This document shows, piece after piece, positions 13,567 to 26,331 of a stretch of DNA of 64,000 nt; position 1 is the first letter of the stretch; each line of letters starts with the position of its first letter. A program made the translations under genes and the position numbers. Source of the DNA: Prunella strophiata (lineage: Eukaryota > Chordata > Aves > Passeriformes > Prunellidae); contig JAZBQD010000015.1 in assembly GCA_036583965.1 (NCBI GenBank), positions 27,750,310 to 27,814,309 of the forward strand. Direction: 5' to 3'. The notes below the pieces were generated by a model. That model had not been told where the DNA came from. It saw only the letters and a list, made by a program, of their open reading frames with translations, and did no database searches.

Positions 13567-14846
13567 GAGAAGACTTTTCATTAAATATAAGGAAATTATT
13601 ACACAACTAATATAATGTGTCCCATCCTATGAGTAAAACATTTTAAAAAATTTTAATGCATTTGCTTGTATGCAGATTTGGGCTTTTAAAATATTTTTAA
13701 ACTCTATATGTTTTAGGCCTTTTCTTTTTTCATTCTTCCCTTAATATTTTAATAGGAATGTAAAGGCAAACAGTAAGTGTAATAAGAGATCACCTGAGGT
13801 AGAAAGGGAGAAAGATTTGTGGATGTCAATGCAACAGCAAAATTTTCAGAAAGACCCTTTAGGTCTTGGAATATTTTTCCAAGAGAAACAGTTTACATTC
13901 TATCCAGTGGGAACCGTCAAAAGTACATTTGGAAAAACCCTTGTAACTGCCAGCTTAAAAATATAATCTTGCTTTCACAAAGAGATAGAATAGATCACTC
14001 AAAGGCATTTTTGTTCTTTGATGTCTATATTTTATAATTATGCAGAGACTGAATATTTCACTCCATGTTCAAAATGTTAATCAGAAACTCAGTCAGGGAT
14101 TCTGGTCCTTAATCAGCTTCTGAACCTTAGTTTTAAAATCACATCTAGAATTCAAGAGCTCTCTGCAGCGAGCAACATTATTAGCTAAAGCTTTTTCTGC
14201 CTCTCAGCTTCACTGAGAAATACTTGGCTACATTTTCTCAGGGAAAATAAACCCACTTATGTTATCTTAGAAGATGTTTTTTAAAAGTGTTTTACAAATC
14301 AGATTTTTCATATTTTTTCAAAGGAATTTCGTTCATATCATTTAAGTAAAGTGGCCCATCATTTTCTCTTGGCTGTATTTTCAGTTTTTAATCATTCACG
14401 TATCCATGAATTTATGCATAGGTATACATATGTCAATTAAATATAAATCAATCCTGCAAAAGTTACTGAAACTAAGAAGGTTCATTTGCAATCATTTAAC
14501 TGTAGATGGCTTAAATCCTTATGATCCAATCCTGTTTTCCCCAAGTACTTTGCAAAAGTAGCTGTTGTCAGACAAAAGCAATTGCAAGCCTGATCTAATC
14601 CTCTCTCCATTTTATTTCAGTGCTTTTACCCACATTAAGTATGTGTTTTATTCCTTGCAGCATATGACATCCCATTTATATAAATCCCTTAGAATGAGTT
14701 GTCTAGTACCAGCACTTATAAGGAGGTCTCATGTAAATAATGTCCCTAGCTCTTCTCTGATTCTTACCATTAATCCACCATTAATTCCAGCAGAAAATTA
14801 CCTCTTTTTTCCCAAACAAATAAACAAACAAAACCCCCTAGTTTAT

Positions 14847-14864
14847 ATTCTATTTAAATAGAAT
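14847..14864. repeat. Perfect 18-bp palindrome
   Basis: ATTCTATTTAAATAGAAT is its own reverse complement. In AT-rich DNA of this length, one such site is not far from chance expectation. Confidence 0.85.
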
Positions 14865-17800
14865 GTTGGGAAAGATATGGAATATGGTAAAGATATGATA
14901 GGCCTCATTTTAAAAAGTTTTTCAATCCCAAATTTCCTTTGAAAAAACTTATTTTTTTCAAAGGCAGAGCTAATATCTTTTGTGGACTTTTTAATAATAT
15001 TTTAACATTAATTCAAAAACAGAATTAGGCAATAAAATCCTTGAAGATAAATTTATAGATTGATTATTTTTCAATTAGGAAATCAAGCATTTCTTATAAA
15101 TCATCTTTTTTCAGATGGTGTTTAGTAAGAAAGGGAAATTTACTCTTCCCTTCAAGTAAAAACTTACAGAATTTGTTAGAAATTTTTAGGCTCTCTGTAA
15201 TTTTGTGATTTAATAGAAATGTTAGAGTCTGATTGAATTTAAAAATATTTTAATGCCTCACAAATGTAATTAAACATTATTTAATTACAAAGTTCCTTGG
15301 AAATGGGTTGTCCTGTTCCAAAGCTGTCATAAATCAGTGCAGCTTTACAATTTAGGCATAAAATATTCACTTTGGGAAAACTAGCAGCAAACTAGCCAGA
15401 CCCAAGTGGTTTTTTTTTACAGATTCTCCTTTCACTGATTTCTTGTTGATGAAAAAGGGTCTGCCTTATTCAGCTCTGGAAACAAATACATATTGAAGAG
15501 AGTCATCAAAATATGTGCTTGAAACAGCAAAGTGCTTTGCCAGTGACACAAGCCAGAGTAGTGCAGAATGACAGCTTTCCCTGAGATCAGAAACCTGGTC
15601 CTCTAATGGCCCTGCAGCTCTCAAAGCAGGGGACAGCAGATGGGAGGAGCAGGCAGGATCACAGAGAGCTGGGGAAGCTTAAATAGGTTTGCAGAGAGGC
15701 AAGTCAGGCCAGGATTTTGAAATTTGAGTTGACAGAGACAGAGAACAAACCATGTGTGTTGCTTATCTTTCCAAAAAGGACAAGACAGGCACTGTTCCCA
15801 TGAGTTTGCTACCTCTGTAAATAAGACATAAAAACAATAGGAATAACACATTCAAGATCACAAAGACAAAAAATATCAGGATTCAACACAGACCTTAGGT
15901 TTTGCAAGTACTTATTCAATGCCCAGCTTACCAAACAGACCACCCCTTCCATGAGAAAGTGAGCAAGAATCACCACTTGTTGCACTGTTCTGTTGCAGTA
16001 AGCTTGTTCTTTTTTTAACATAATGACAAGCAATACTTTTGCCAGGTTGATCATAGAATTCAAAAAAGATTCTCCTTTTCCTAAGGAAAGTAATACCCAG
16101 CTTTGGTAGCATTCCATTTAGCTCAAGCTTGCTATGTACTACATCAAATCTGATTCATTACATTTTAATTTTAGACTTTAGTTGCACTTTTTTTTTCTTT
16201 GAGGATATCAGTTTTTCTCCCTTCTGTTCCATTAATTTTCAGCTACTCCTTTTTTTGGAAACAATTGAAAACAGATTATTCCTTCAATGAATTCAACGCC
16301 CGATTTAGAGCTTCAAAGACAAGCCAAAGAAAAATCAGAAGATAACAAGTTACCACAGACCCAAGACATCCCATGGCTTCTTTAGAATGGAAGGAGAGGG
16401 GGTCTTTGTACCTAATTGCCATTGGATTCCACTTGGTTACAGCTTCAAATATTGGAATTATTCAACACAAAAGGGATATGAAGCAGTTTGAAGGATCTCC
16501 TTTCTGCTGCAAATACAACATGGCATTTCCCACATTAATATTTTTTCAAGTTCTTTACTAAATACAGCAGCAGCATGCATTAGGTCTGCAGTGCAGCTCC
16601 ATGTGGATTTATCCAGGCTGACCCCAAAAGTTTTATTCTAGCACAGCTAACCCACCTGGCTGTAGTGTAAAGCTGATGTGAGTGGACCATCCCTAGAACT
16701 GAATTATGCTGCTCAAGGAGAGGATAACAGCACATTAAACTCTCCTTCAGATCCCTTTCCATATCTTAAATACACAAATTCTATTGGACCCCCAGCTCAG
16801 GTAACAGAACCTTAAAATATACCTTTGCTCTTACTATAATATCATGTTCTGAAGGTGTGTGTGTACATAAGGAATGTTATTTTTTCCTCTCTTCACAATT
16901 TGATACCACTTATGGGTATACATAGGTTGTCTGAATAATCATTCCCTTTAGTATCTGATGTTTAGTACCTCACTTGTTTCATGCACTCTCCATGGGCTGG
17001 AAACAAGTAATCAAAGTCCTTGATTCTACTAGCAGAGGTACCTCAGTTCCTATTGGCATTTTAGATATCTTCACCACAAAAAAAACCCCCAAAAATTACC
17101 AATAAAAACACACTGCAAGATTTTACAGTTGCATTGAGTTGTAATGTCATATTTTCTTTGAAAAAATAAAATACAATGTGAATTTCTGAAGGGAAAATTT
17201 GGAAGTGAATTTATATTCTTCCTGTCAAACAATTAGCATAAGTTTTTATGTTAACTGCTTATTCAGAAATTTAAAACACAGTCATTTAAAAGAAAGAGAA
17301 GTCAGATTTTTACCAGCAAAGGACCAGAGATTAACACAAAAGCAAAGTGTGGCAGCAGACAGAGTAATTCAAATGGAACACAAATTCAAAAATTTTAATT
17401 CAAAACACATTAATAGAGGGAAGACATAAAATTCAAAATGTGGTCTGTATTTTACCTGACAGGGTCCTTTAATCTAGAAAACTCACACAGTATTTTAAAT
17501 AGTAATGTAAATTCCACAGCATGCAATCCCCATGGCAGCTTCTCTAAGAAATAACCAGCTGACAACTCAGAGTAACAACCTCTCCCATGCTTAAACACTG
17601 ACTAAGGATATATGCCTGTGCTGCACACTGTCATGCAGCATGTACATCCTCAGGCCAGCCATAAATACAGGAGCAGAAGTGCCAAAAGCTGCCAAGCAGC
17701 CTGAAAGCAGGATAAATTAATTCACATAGGGTTCAATTCTACTGCAGCTAGACTCCTATGGGAGTGCAAACAAATTCACTTACAGCTAGCCTCATCATGG

Positions 17801-20800
17801 GCAGAATAGGCACATGTTATTTTCATATATATATATTTATTTTTAATACATACTTGCATAAGCTAAAGGTTGTTCATTTCATCTGTTTGTGGATGTTAAA
17901 CATGTATAGTATTTTCCAAAACAATCAAGGGAGACATTGGGAATTTTAGTACTTGAAGTTAAGCAGAAGATGGGCAGGAGAAGTCCAGACTTAATCATTG
18001 TCATTTCATATCAACATTTCAATATGAATATTGGGGTTTGTTTGCTTTATTTTTAGATAAAATTAAGCAAAGTTCCATGCAAGACTAGATGAAGACTGCC
18101 ATTTCATTTCCAAGTGCCAGATCAAAACCCAATTATTTTTTAAATTTCTTAAATTTTCCTGGGATTTGTGATATCCCTGCAAGGCTTTTACTTTCAGCAA
18201 AATATTACTCTTCAGCACACAAAACCAACCAAACAGTTTTATTAATACCAGTGATGCCAATTCCAGTCTGAGGAATCACTAATTTGATACATTACTAAAT
18301 GGCACCAGAGCTTAATTAGGCCATATCAATAGTTAAGGTCATTATAAACCCTTTATACTTACATTAATTAGTCAGCTGAAGTTATATACAGAAAAGTGTA
18401 TAAAACACATTCTGTTATAATCTTCACTTGATGGTTTCTTTCTTGATGGTTTTGTGCCACCTTGATTCTACCTTGTGTAATATAATGGGTTAACATTTAA
18501 CATGACTGTTGGGAACTACAGTGGAAATGTGTTTGCAAATATCATTACATCGAAATAACATTTTACTAGAGAATGTAATGATGACTAATAGGTATGAAAG
18601 AGAAATCTTGCTGCTTCATTTTCTAACTACAAAATATGTAGGAAAATGAGGAATGTAGCTGATATATTAACATTCAGAAAACCATTTAGGGATATAATTG
18701 GTACTTACTAAAGCAATTAGTATAAAGTAATCAAGTGTCAGTGAACATAGATGATTCTATGAATCTATGATATATAATTTCCTATTGTTACTTAAAATGG
18801 CCAATTTTTTTTGTTATTCTCAGTAAATGGGTAAAAGCAATTGAAAGCAAACATTAATATTTAGGACAGAGTTTTCTTGTAAGGATTTATTATTTGATGA
18901 AGAACTGTCTGTAAAAAGTCTGTCAGATGTACACAAACAAATCCCATATTGATTCTCAAACTAGCTTAGCTTTTAACCTACATTTTCCTTTCCTTTTTTT
19001 CGTTAGCAGTCACACATACACCCTTCAACCAGATGCTTACTTTTGGTTTGAACATGGGCTTTCTAGCACAGCCAGCTGTGAAGTTTAAAGAAGCTGCTCC
19101 CCTCAGGTTTAAAATTGCCCTCTTTCCAAGGAGCACATTGAGATCTATGAATGCAGAACACCACAGGAGGTTTGGGCACCTGTACATAATAGAGAAAACC
19201 TTTTGCTGATCTCCTGAAAAAGTGGATTTCACTTGACATGATACAAACTTCTCTGGAGTTCCAGACCTTCAAACAAGTGGACATTAAATATCTTTCTCAT
19301 AGAAATACTGTGCATGGCATATTGGTTCAATTTCAGGACTCTTTCAATTAGGCAAAGGAGGGATAAACACTTCAAAAATCGTTCAGATGGAAAATACCAA
19401 TCCCTTATCTGCTTATTACAGCAAAAAATTGTGTGTGGGTTTAGTGATCTGAAAGGAAGCAAAACTATTATTATTGTTAATAATTTTTTGAAGCCTCACA
19501 TAGCAGTCACATGATTAAAGATGTCTTAGATGAATGGAGACACTGATTTTGTTCCTTCCTCAGCCACACAAAGTTCAAAACCTGTAATAATGGATATTTT
19601 GCTATACAACAAGCTGGGTAACCCACCATGTTAGGGGTAGCAAGCAATTGATCTCTCTTGCTCAGAAAGTACAAATTACTTCTGTAGAAGATTTTCTGGT
19701 CTGGGCTGCTAGAAGAATGCAAAACACAGATGTCATTCTGAAAACAGATCAAAATTCAGAAATCTCTTTTTCTAGAAGGCAGCACAACACCACACCAGTC
19801 TCCCTGACTCACTGATGATTTCCTCCTTGTGCTCATTCTTTTGAGTCCTATTTGACTTGTTAAAACTCCCACAGCCCAAGGCTGTGGCTACAGAGCATCA
19901 GGGAAGGGACACAGCCCCACACAGACAGTGGGTAATGATCTCATGGAGTCTGAAGGAGACTCCAGAATCCATTCCAGGTGTATGAGCTGTAGAGATTTTA
20001 GGTGTTTGTGGTTTTCTAACTTCTTCAGTGTTAAAGAAATAAACAACTCAGAAATCATAGGTTTAACCTATGCATTCACTTCTCTCTTGAAAGATTCTTA
20101 GCCACAAATATTTAATTCCCTCCCTTTTACCAGACTCTGGGCATCTGTGAGATGTGGGAATCATTCTAATTCATCATGATGCTAATCTTCACAAGATCCA
20201 GTGGTTTGAGGTAATTCCAGACTGTGGAGAGCCACAAATGCTGACATCTTTGATTACGTCTTTTGAGACATTTCTATTCAAACAGGATTTAGAGTAGAAG
20301 AGCCTGGCTTGTTATTTAAACCAAGTACTGAAATTTTCCCTGCCAAAGTGGCACATCTTTCCTTATATGCCATCTTAGTTTCCATGCTCTCTCTCTCTCA
20401 GGCAACCCTAGAGAATTCCAAAGTTGGAACAAAAGAAATAGAATCAATGCTTTCAAATTGCTCCTACCTTTAAAAAAGTAAGGATAGTCCACATTTAAGG
20501 AAACCACAGAATCCATTAGAAGTATATTACATTTAGTCTGAAATTGTTTGTCTACCACAGGCATTCTGGGCAATTGAATGTCTGCCTTTTGGGATCGTTG
20601 CCAAAAGAGGAGATTCAATTAAATTAATTGCAATGACTCCTAACAATAGTTAACTGGCCTACCTAATCCATTTAAACAGTGCATCTGGTCTTGCCTGCTC
20701 ACCTATTCATGGTTCACTACCACAGCATTTGCTAACACAAACAGCTTGTAGTTCATTCTTTTTTTTTTTTTAGGTTTATTGCTGAATTCTAGCCACTGAA

Positions 20801-21217
20801 TTACTAGATCTGACTTGGGCTGGGGCCTCTACCTTTATCATTTACTGTTAAGTTGTTTGGGGAAAAAGCATGGAAGAACCCAAAAAAATGCTATCTGTAA
20901 AAAATTAATCCAATAATTTCTAGAAACACAAGCAATGTCAGAACTGAATGAATTGTCTCTAAAGGGAAGGAGAACCTTTCATCACATAATCTGATTGAAG
21001 TGGCAGCAACCAATTAAGAAAATGTGCTGAGTGTAGCATGTTTATTCAATTTCCCCCCATCTGAAATAAAGACATGTAAGAAAAATATCAAAAATCAAAT
21101 GTAAAAATATTGTAGTAAAAAAAAAGTCAATTTGAGAATTCCCTACCACCTTTCATCAACCAGCCTTGAATGATGAAACAGAAAAGACAGACTAACTACT
21201 CAAAGTAAACAAATTAA

Positions 21218-21237
21218 ATATATATATATATATATAT
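21218..21237. repeat. (AT)10 microsatellite
   Basis: Ten uninterrupted AT units, followed by a GA- and G-rich patch at 21238-21254. Confidence 0.9.
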
Positions 21238-21351
21238 GACAGGGCAGGGGGGGAATAAAGTAAAGTATAATCCAAGAGCATTAAACATCTTTTGGGCTGT
21301 TGATTTAAGAGACTTTTTCAAAATCTACTTCTTTTTCCAGTTGAACCAACC

Positions 21352-21861
21352 ATGAAAATGGAAATCCCAGAAAAACAGTTCCTAAATAAGCAAACAGAAA
21401 AATCTATTTCTAAAACTACTACCACTGAAAATAAACTAGCTTTTGTCTTCATATGTGAGTGCTTGGGTGAAAGTATATTTCATGCACTAGAATTTATGGA
21501 ATATGCCTATAACTTGTCCTTATTTGCAGCCAGACCATGTTCATATATGGTCTTGAAAACACCTCGTGGCTCCAGGGCTGTACTGAGAGCCTTGAGATGT
21601 TTTGGGAACACAAATCATTCAGAATATTCACTACCAAAATTACCTGAATGGAAGAGGTTTATAGCAAGGCTCTCCTGGGACCAGTTAACAAGAGCAGAAG
21701 GATTCCTGGTGTCCACTCACACCAAAGTCCCTGGATGGTACCCAGGAAAATGCCTTCCTGCCCACTGGACTGGCTCTGGCTCTGCTCTTATGCTGTGTTT
21801 TTGCATTAAAAAAATTACAATGACCCCTGAGTATCTTGTAAACGTTGATATAATTAGCTAG
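21352..21861 (+). other. Longest open frame in the window; no recognised product
   Basis: A 169-codon frame opens at an ATG and ends at TAG. The first 50 residues are rich in Lys, Thr and Glu. The remainder has more Trp, Pro, Cys and Arg, with sequences such as LSWDQLTRAEGF and VPGWYPGKC. I recognise no domain, signal peptide or membrane segment. The second part lies in locally higher-GC DNA, which by itself lengthens frames. The frame overlaps no recognised repeat, so it could be part of an unrecognised element, a decayed exon or chance. A single uninterrupted frame without support from splice sites or homology is weak evidence, and I do not call it a gene. Confidence 0.15.
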
Positions 21862-22154
21862 AGTGCATATTAGGAATTCACACAGAGGAACAAGAGATTA
21901 GTGAAAATCTGCAAAGCTTCTGAGTCATACAATAGTTACCAGCCTTTCTCAATCTCTCCTTCTTTGTCAGAATAAACTGAAGTGAAAAATTATAAATTAC
22001 TAAAATACTTACCTTTATAATTTACAATGTGTTATCTTTGTTGAAATGCCTCCCATTTTATTTATATACCTTTCCTTCTAGTACATATTGGTTTATGTGA
22101 ACTGCTTCTTAGTAAGTACATTCTGGGTAAAAGTGACATTAAAATTTTCATCAA

Positions 22155-22290
22155 AGATACAATCAGACAATTGCTATTCAAAACTACTGCATAAAAACCT
22201 CATAGATACAATCACAAACAATTAACATACAATTACAACATGAAAACCTACCAAGCACAGATACAATCACAAAGACAAGTACAGCTGATG
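22155..22290. repeat. Degenerate tandem repeat, about 50-bp period
   Basis: The phrase AGATACAATCA(C/G) starts at 22155, 22204 and 22259. The sequence between copies also lines up: 'ataaaaacctcat' before the second copy corresponds to 'atgaaaacctaccaagcac' before the third, and 'agacaattg' after the first corresponds to 'aaacaatta' after the second. The periods are 49 and 55 bp. I read this as two full units and part of a third of an old, diverged tandem repeat. Confidence 0.65.
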
Positions 22291-22309
22291 GCAAATCTAG
22301 AAGCAATTA

Positions 22310-23655
22310 CACAAAGCCTTTGAAGAATTGCACACATTTATCTAAACTTGATAAATGTATATGTCTTAGCAGTAACATAATTGAGTAGGATTAACATAGC
22401 CAGTGACATGGGGCAGTTTCATTTGCATAAGCAGTTTTGCAAATTTCTAATATTTAAAATTTGATTTGAAAATGAAATTGCAGTTATTAGCATTCAGATT
22501 ATTCACTTTTCTATCTTACAGTCATTAATTATTTTAGAGTCAACAGGAACTTGAAAAATACTTCACATACATGAGAAACTATAATCCTTCCACAAAAGCT
22601 CTTGATATGTTAATCTTGGCCACAAATTGCAAGCAAGATGCAATAAGGCAGGCAGTAAAAAGACACAAAGTTGTTGTTACTGTTGGGTGCTTGAATCTGC
22701 ACACTCACATCATGATCCAAAATCTGCAAGTCAAAAGACATATTGCAGTAACTTGCAGGGATGTTGGATCAAGTCATTTCCTAAGGAATGGGTCTTTTAT
22801 TTTGCTGGTCATAGTCACCATTCAAAAAATGAGTGTTATTTTGTCTCACAGTGCTTGGCATGGAAATAAATCTGAGATTTATTTGAATGACAATAGGATA
22901 ATCATGATATTTGTTCCTCAGTGAGCTACTAAAATAAATAAATCAAAGTTTTCTCAAAGTGATACTCAGAAATTTCATCAGAATAGCTGGCAGCTCATGT
23001 TGAAATATATAATTACCAATAAAGCATCTTTGAAATCGTAATGATAAGCATTTTAATTTACAAGAAACATAACCAAATACACAGAAGAAAGGTAAACCAA
23101 GATAATGATATGCCAGTGTTGGCAAATGGGCTCACTGAAACACGATTTTACTTTTACTTGACAAGGACTTGACAGTCTTTGTGATAAATATCAGAACAAA
23201 GATTGTCTCTGGCATCAAAATTAAATCAAAGACTCATGGATAATTTTAGCCTGCTGACTCCAAACTATACTTGACATACTCTCTCATGAATCCTATTCCT
23301 GTATCAAGGACACTGCTCTGTACAACCCCTGCAACATTTTTCAAAACAAAAGACTCAGCCTCCTAAGTTGTAGTGGCTAATATTAGATTGCTTAAAATAA
23401 AAACCAAGCATGACAAACTATCCCTTAACCATGTGTACTGCACAGCAGCAGCTCTGCTGCCACATCTTGCTTTTGATGAAATCAATGACAGCAGCATTTT
23501 GCTATTCTATAACAAAAGGTATTAAAAGACATTTAACAATGTTACTGGTGAACTACAAATATGAGGTCACACACTTTCATGTCTTCACTGCAATTCATGC
23601 TCTAAGAATCCTTTTTTCATGCCAGGTTCTATATCTAAAAGATGTGAGCAGCTTC
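22310..23655. other. Unassigned non-coding stretch
   Basis: No repeat or gene is recognised. A 117-codon plus frame (22571-22924) and an 80-codon frame in another phase (22627-22869) overlap each other and have no recognisable motif. Confidence 0.5.
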
Positions 23656-24030
23656 TTTTTTTTTTTTTTTTTTTTTTTTTTTGAAACATCAAAGGATTTT
23701 TATTCTATTCTAAATATCTGCCTTAAACATTTCTTTTCTGTGCACTGCTTTGTACATTCAGTTTTTAAATAAAAGAAGTCTGAAGGGTCCCATTCCTTTG
23801 TACTCAACCAAAGCTAAGTTGCTAAGATGGACCCATTTGGTGTGATTCTTTTCTAGTATTTGTAAAACTTTGTACATAACTTAATGCTGATTGATGGAAC
23901 CAAGCTTTAAGCGTGCTTCATCCCTGTTTCTGCTCAGAAACAAAACAAGAGGCATGGAAAATTGTTCAGCTGGAAAGTGAGGGAGGAATACTTGCCTTTT
24001 GGGGATTGTCTTTGACAACTTGCCTCTAAG
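23656..24030 (-). pseudogene. Possible processed retrocopy of an mRNA 3' end
   Basis: On the plus strand a run of 27 T (23656-23682) is followed 15 bp later by TTTATT (23698-23703). Read on the minus strand, this is an AATAAA signal, a 15-nt spacer and then a long A tail. That is the signature of a reverse-transcribed, polyadenylated transcript inserted on the minus strand. The sequence further upstream on that strand (toward 24030) is AT-rich and looks like 3' untranslated sequence; I do not recognise the gene. I found no clear target-site duplication, and the upstream end is arbitrary. The alternative is a chance T tract next to a common hexamer. Processed copies are scarce in birds because CR1 does not depend on poly(A), which makes the case both interesting and uncertain. 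Confidence 0.3.
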
Positions 24031-26331
24031 AATAAAATTTTGAGCCTTAATTTAGCCAAATTCAGATTGACAAATGCAAATATTTCCTGGGAAACACATT
24101 TTGATCCATAGAGATATATTGCTACTCATACTGTAAGATATTAGTAGTTTAATCATGCAACTAAGAACCTTGTTGAGTCATTTGTTCTCATCTCAGTCTT
24201 TTAATTATGGATTACCTGCATCTGCAAGATTGAATTCTGATAATTTATTCTCAAATTGCTACAGAAGATGACCTTAACTTTATGGAATTAGTAAATATCA
24301 GGATTCCTTGGTGTGTAATTGTAGCTCTTCCACTCTCAGTACAAATTGCAAAATAAACAGCATAATGAAACAAAGCAGAGAACTCAACAGTTGGTAAATC
24401 TACATAATGCACTCCACTTGGTATGCACACTACAGCAGGAGCATGAACAGAAAAGGAACTGAAACCAAATTGCTTGACCTATTTTAATATTTGATGAAGA
24501 AATACTAAGCCTAGAAATATCATGTCTTCAGGGACCTTGTAGTTGATATTATTAAAAAACATTTTTAAAAGAGGCTGCTATAGTCTATTATAATAAGCTT
24601 TGGGTAATACTTTAAGAGTCCATTAACTTAAGCTCAAGTAATCTTGAATGACAATGGAAATCCTTTGAAAGCTTATATGATAGTTGCACAAATACCACAT
24701 AAATTCCTTCCCATGCTTTTGTGAGTGTTTTCCCCTAGATACACTACAGGTTTTAAGCCTCTTTGTGTAATCATCCAGAATTTGATATTTTAACATTAAT
24801 GGAGGGAAGTCAGATGAGTTGTAACCTTAAAAGAAATCAGTCTGTGTACCTTTGAGAAACCCAAATCAAAACTCTTTTTGAAGCAAATCTAAGGAATTTT
24901 TTTAAGTTTTTTATCTGTAACTTTGAAACTACAGTAGAGTAAAAAGCAAGGGGTTTTGGTCTGAGTAGAATAATAGTAACATTCATTTTCCCAACTAATA
25001 TTATTTTTGTGATTTAAATTAGTTGAGTTATCAATAAAATCAATTTTTTTCCTAGAGAATCTAAATATAATTTTCCTCAAAATAACATCTTTTGTAAAAG
25101 TATAAATATTTGTAGTGGCATCTTGTTATTGACAATGTCCAGTCATCTCAAAAGAAAGACAGACTTGAGATGCTGGATGGTTTAAAGATTACAAAATTAA
25201 TACTTCAAAATAATTCCCCCTATAAATGTCCTCAAATACATCTTGAATTCAAACTAATGCTGAAGTCATGGTCACTACAAGACAGAACTTGCTCTTCATA
25301 GCTGCACTCTAACCCCTCTCTTTTTGTTACTGCTGAGATTTTAAGTTTTTGAAGGAAGAAATTCCTACTATGGGTTAGTCCCCTACCAAGGGCTGAGCTT
25401 AACCTCTATCCTGCAGAGGTCCCGTATACCACAGTAATATAAATATTTGTGCCTTGTTTCTTTGCACAGGGAGCTTGCTGGGCTTTGCCCATTTACTCAA
25501 CACAGATGCTGGATTTGGAGGAAATCCAAAATCAAAAATTGAGATCCACATCAGCCTGGTGCTTTTTGACCTCCCAAAACCCACCCTGCACAGGATCTTG
25601 GACAGAGCAACTGGATTTATTGGATATATTTATGTCCCTGGGTGGCCAGGACCCAGGTCCAGACACAGGCATCACCAGAGACTGGTCCAGGCACACCAAC
25701 TACTTTCCCCAGTAAGCACATTCATTAATACTCCTACTGCCAGTCATTACTTTAAAAATTTACTGTTTCATCCTAAATTTCAGTGTTCAAGAACTCCATC
25801 ATCACTTATGTTTGGGAGAATAAATAACTGCATTCACATCAAGGAACAGATATCATCACACTCACTCATCAGCATGTAATTTACACTGAACAGTCTGAGC
25901 TACCTGGCAGGCCAGAACCTTGACTTAGCTGTGTGGTAAAAGGTCATGATGACATTGCTAATTTGAAAATAAATAGCTTCCTGTAATGTTATAGAACTGC
26001 TGTAGCAATCCGTCACATAAAGATAAAAGCTCATATAGATAAAAGCATATTAATTAGCTCATAAAGCCTTATTAATCAGCCTTGTAATAGTAGCAGTTTA
26101 AAACCATAAAAGAAATGTGTAAGATATTTGTCTGCAAGCTTAAAAAAAGATGAAAGAATGAAAACCCACCCTCATAGCATGATATGACATTAGCACCCTG
26201 CTACTGGGAAAAGGAATTTACAGTCTAAAAATAGCATCTTCTTTACAGTATGTGAGTGATTTAATACATTTTCTCTAGTCTAGCAGAGGTATGATAGCAA
26301 AAAGTACTTTGGATTTACTTTAATTCATTCC
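24031..26331. other. Unassigned non-coding stretch
   Basis: Nothing is firmly recognised. The interval 25449-25715 holds overlapping frames (88 and 141 codons) in less AT-rich DNA. It has a pyrimidine-rich tract ending in CACAG at 25465-25469 and a GTAAGC donor-like site near 25710. This resembles an internal exon in outline, but no product is recognised. Confidence 0.5.

Larger units (their letters stand above)
13567..22154. other. Unassigned AT-rich non-coding stretch with minor simple repeats
   Basis: No transposable element family or gene is recognised over this long interval. It contains an 18-bp palindrome (14847-14864), AT dinucleotide runs (17825-17836 and 21218-21237) and a T13 tract (20759-20771). 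The phrase near 18751-18770 resembles the tail of a CR1 (GATTCTATGAATCTATGA), but no CR1 body lies next to it. The longest frame in the window (21352-21861) is listed separately. Confidence 0.55.

Noticed and set aside
13361..13610. Repeat-peptide frames on both strands across the AAGG array
   Set aside because: They are translations of a pure tetranucleotide repeat whose length leaves all frames open, with no unique coding sequence on either side.
18751..18772. CR1-tail-like repeat GATTCTATGAATCTATGA
   Set aside because: No CR1 body adjoins it on either side and such short AT-rich phrases arise by chance.
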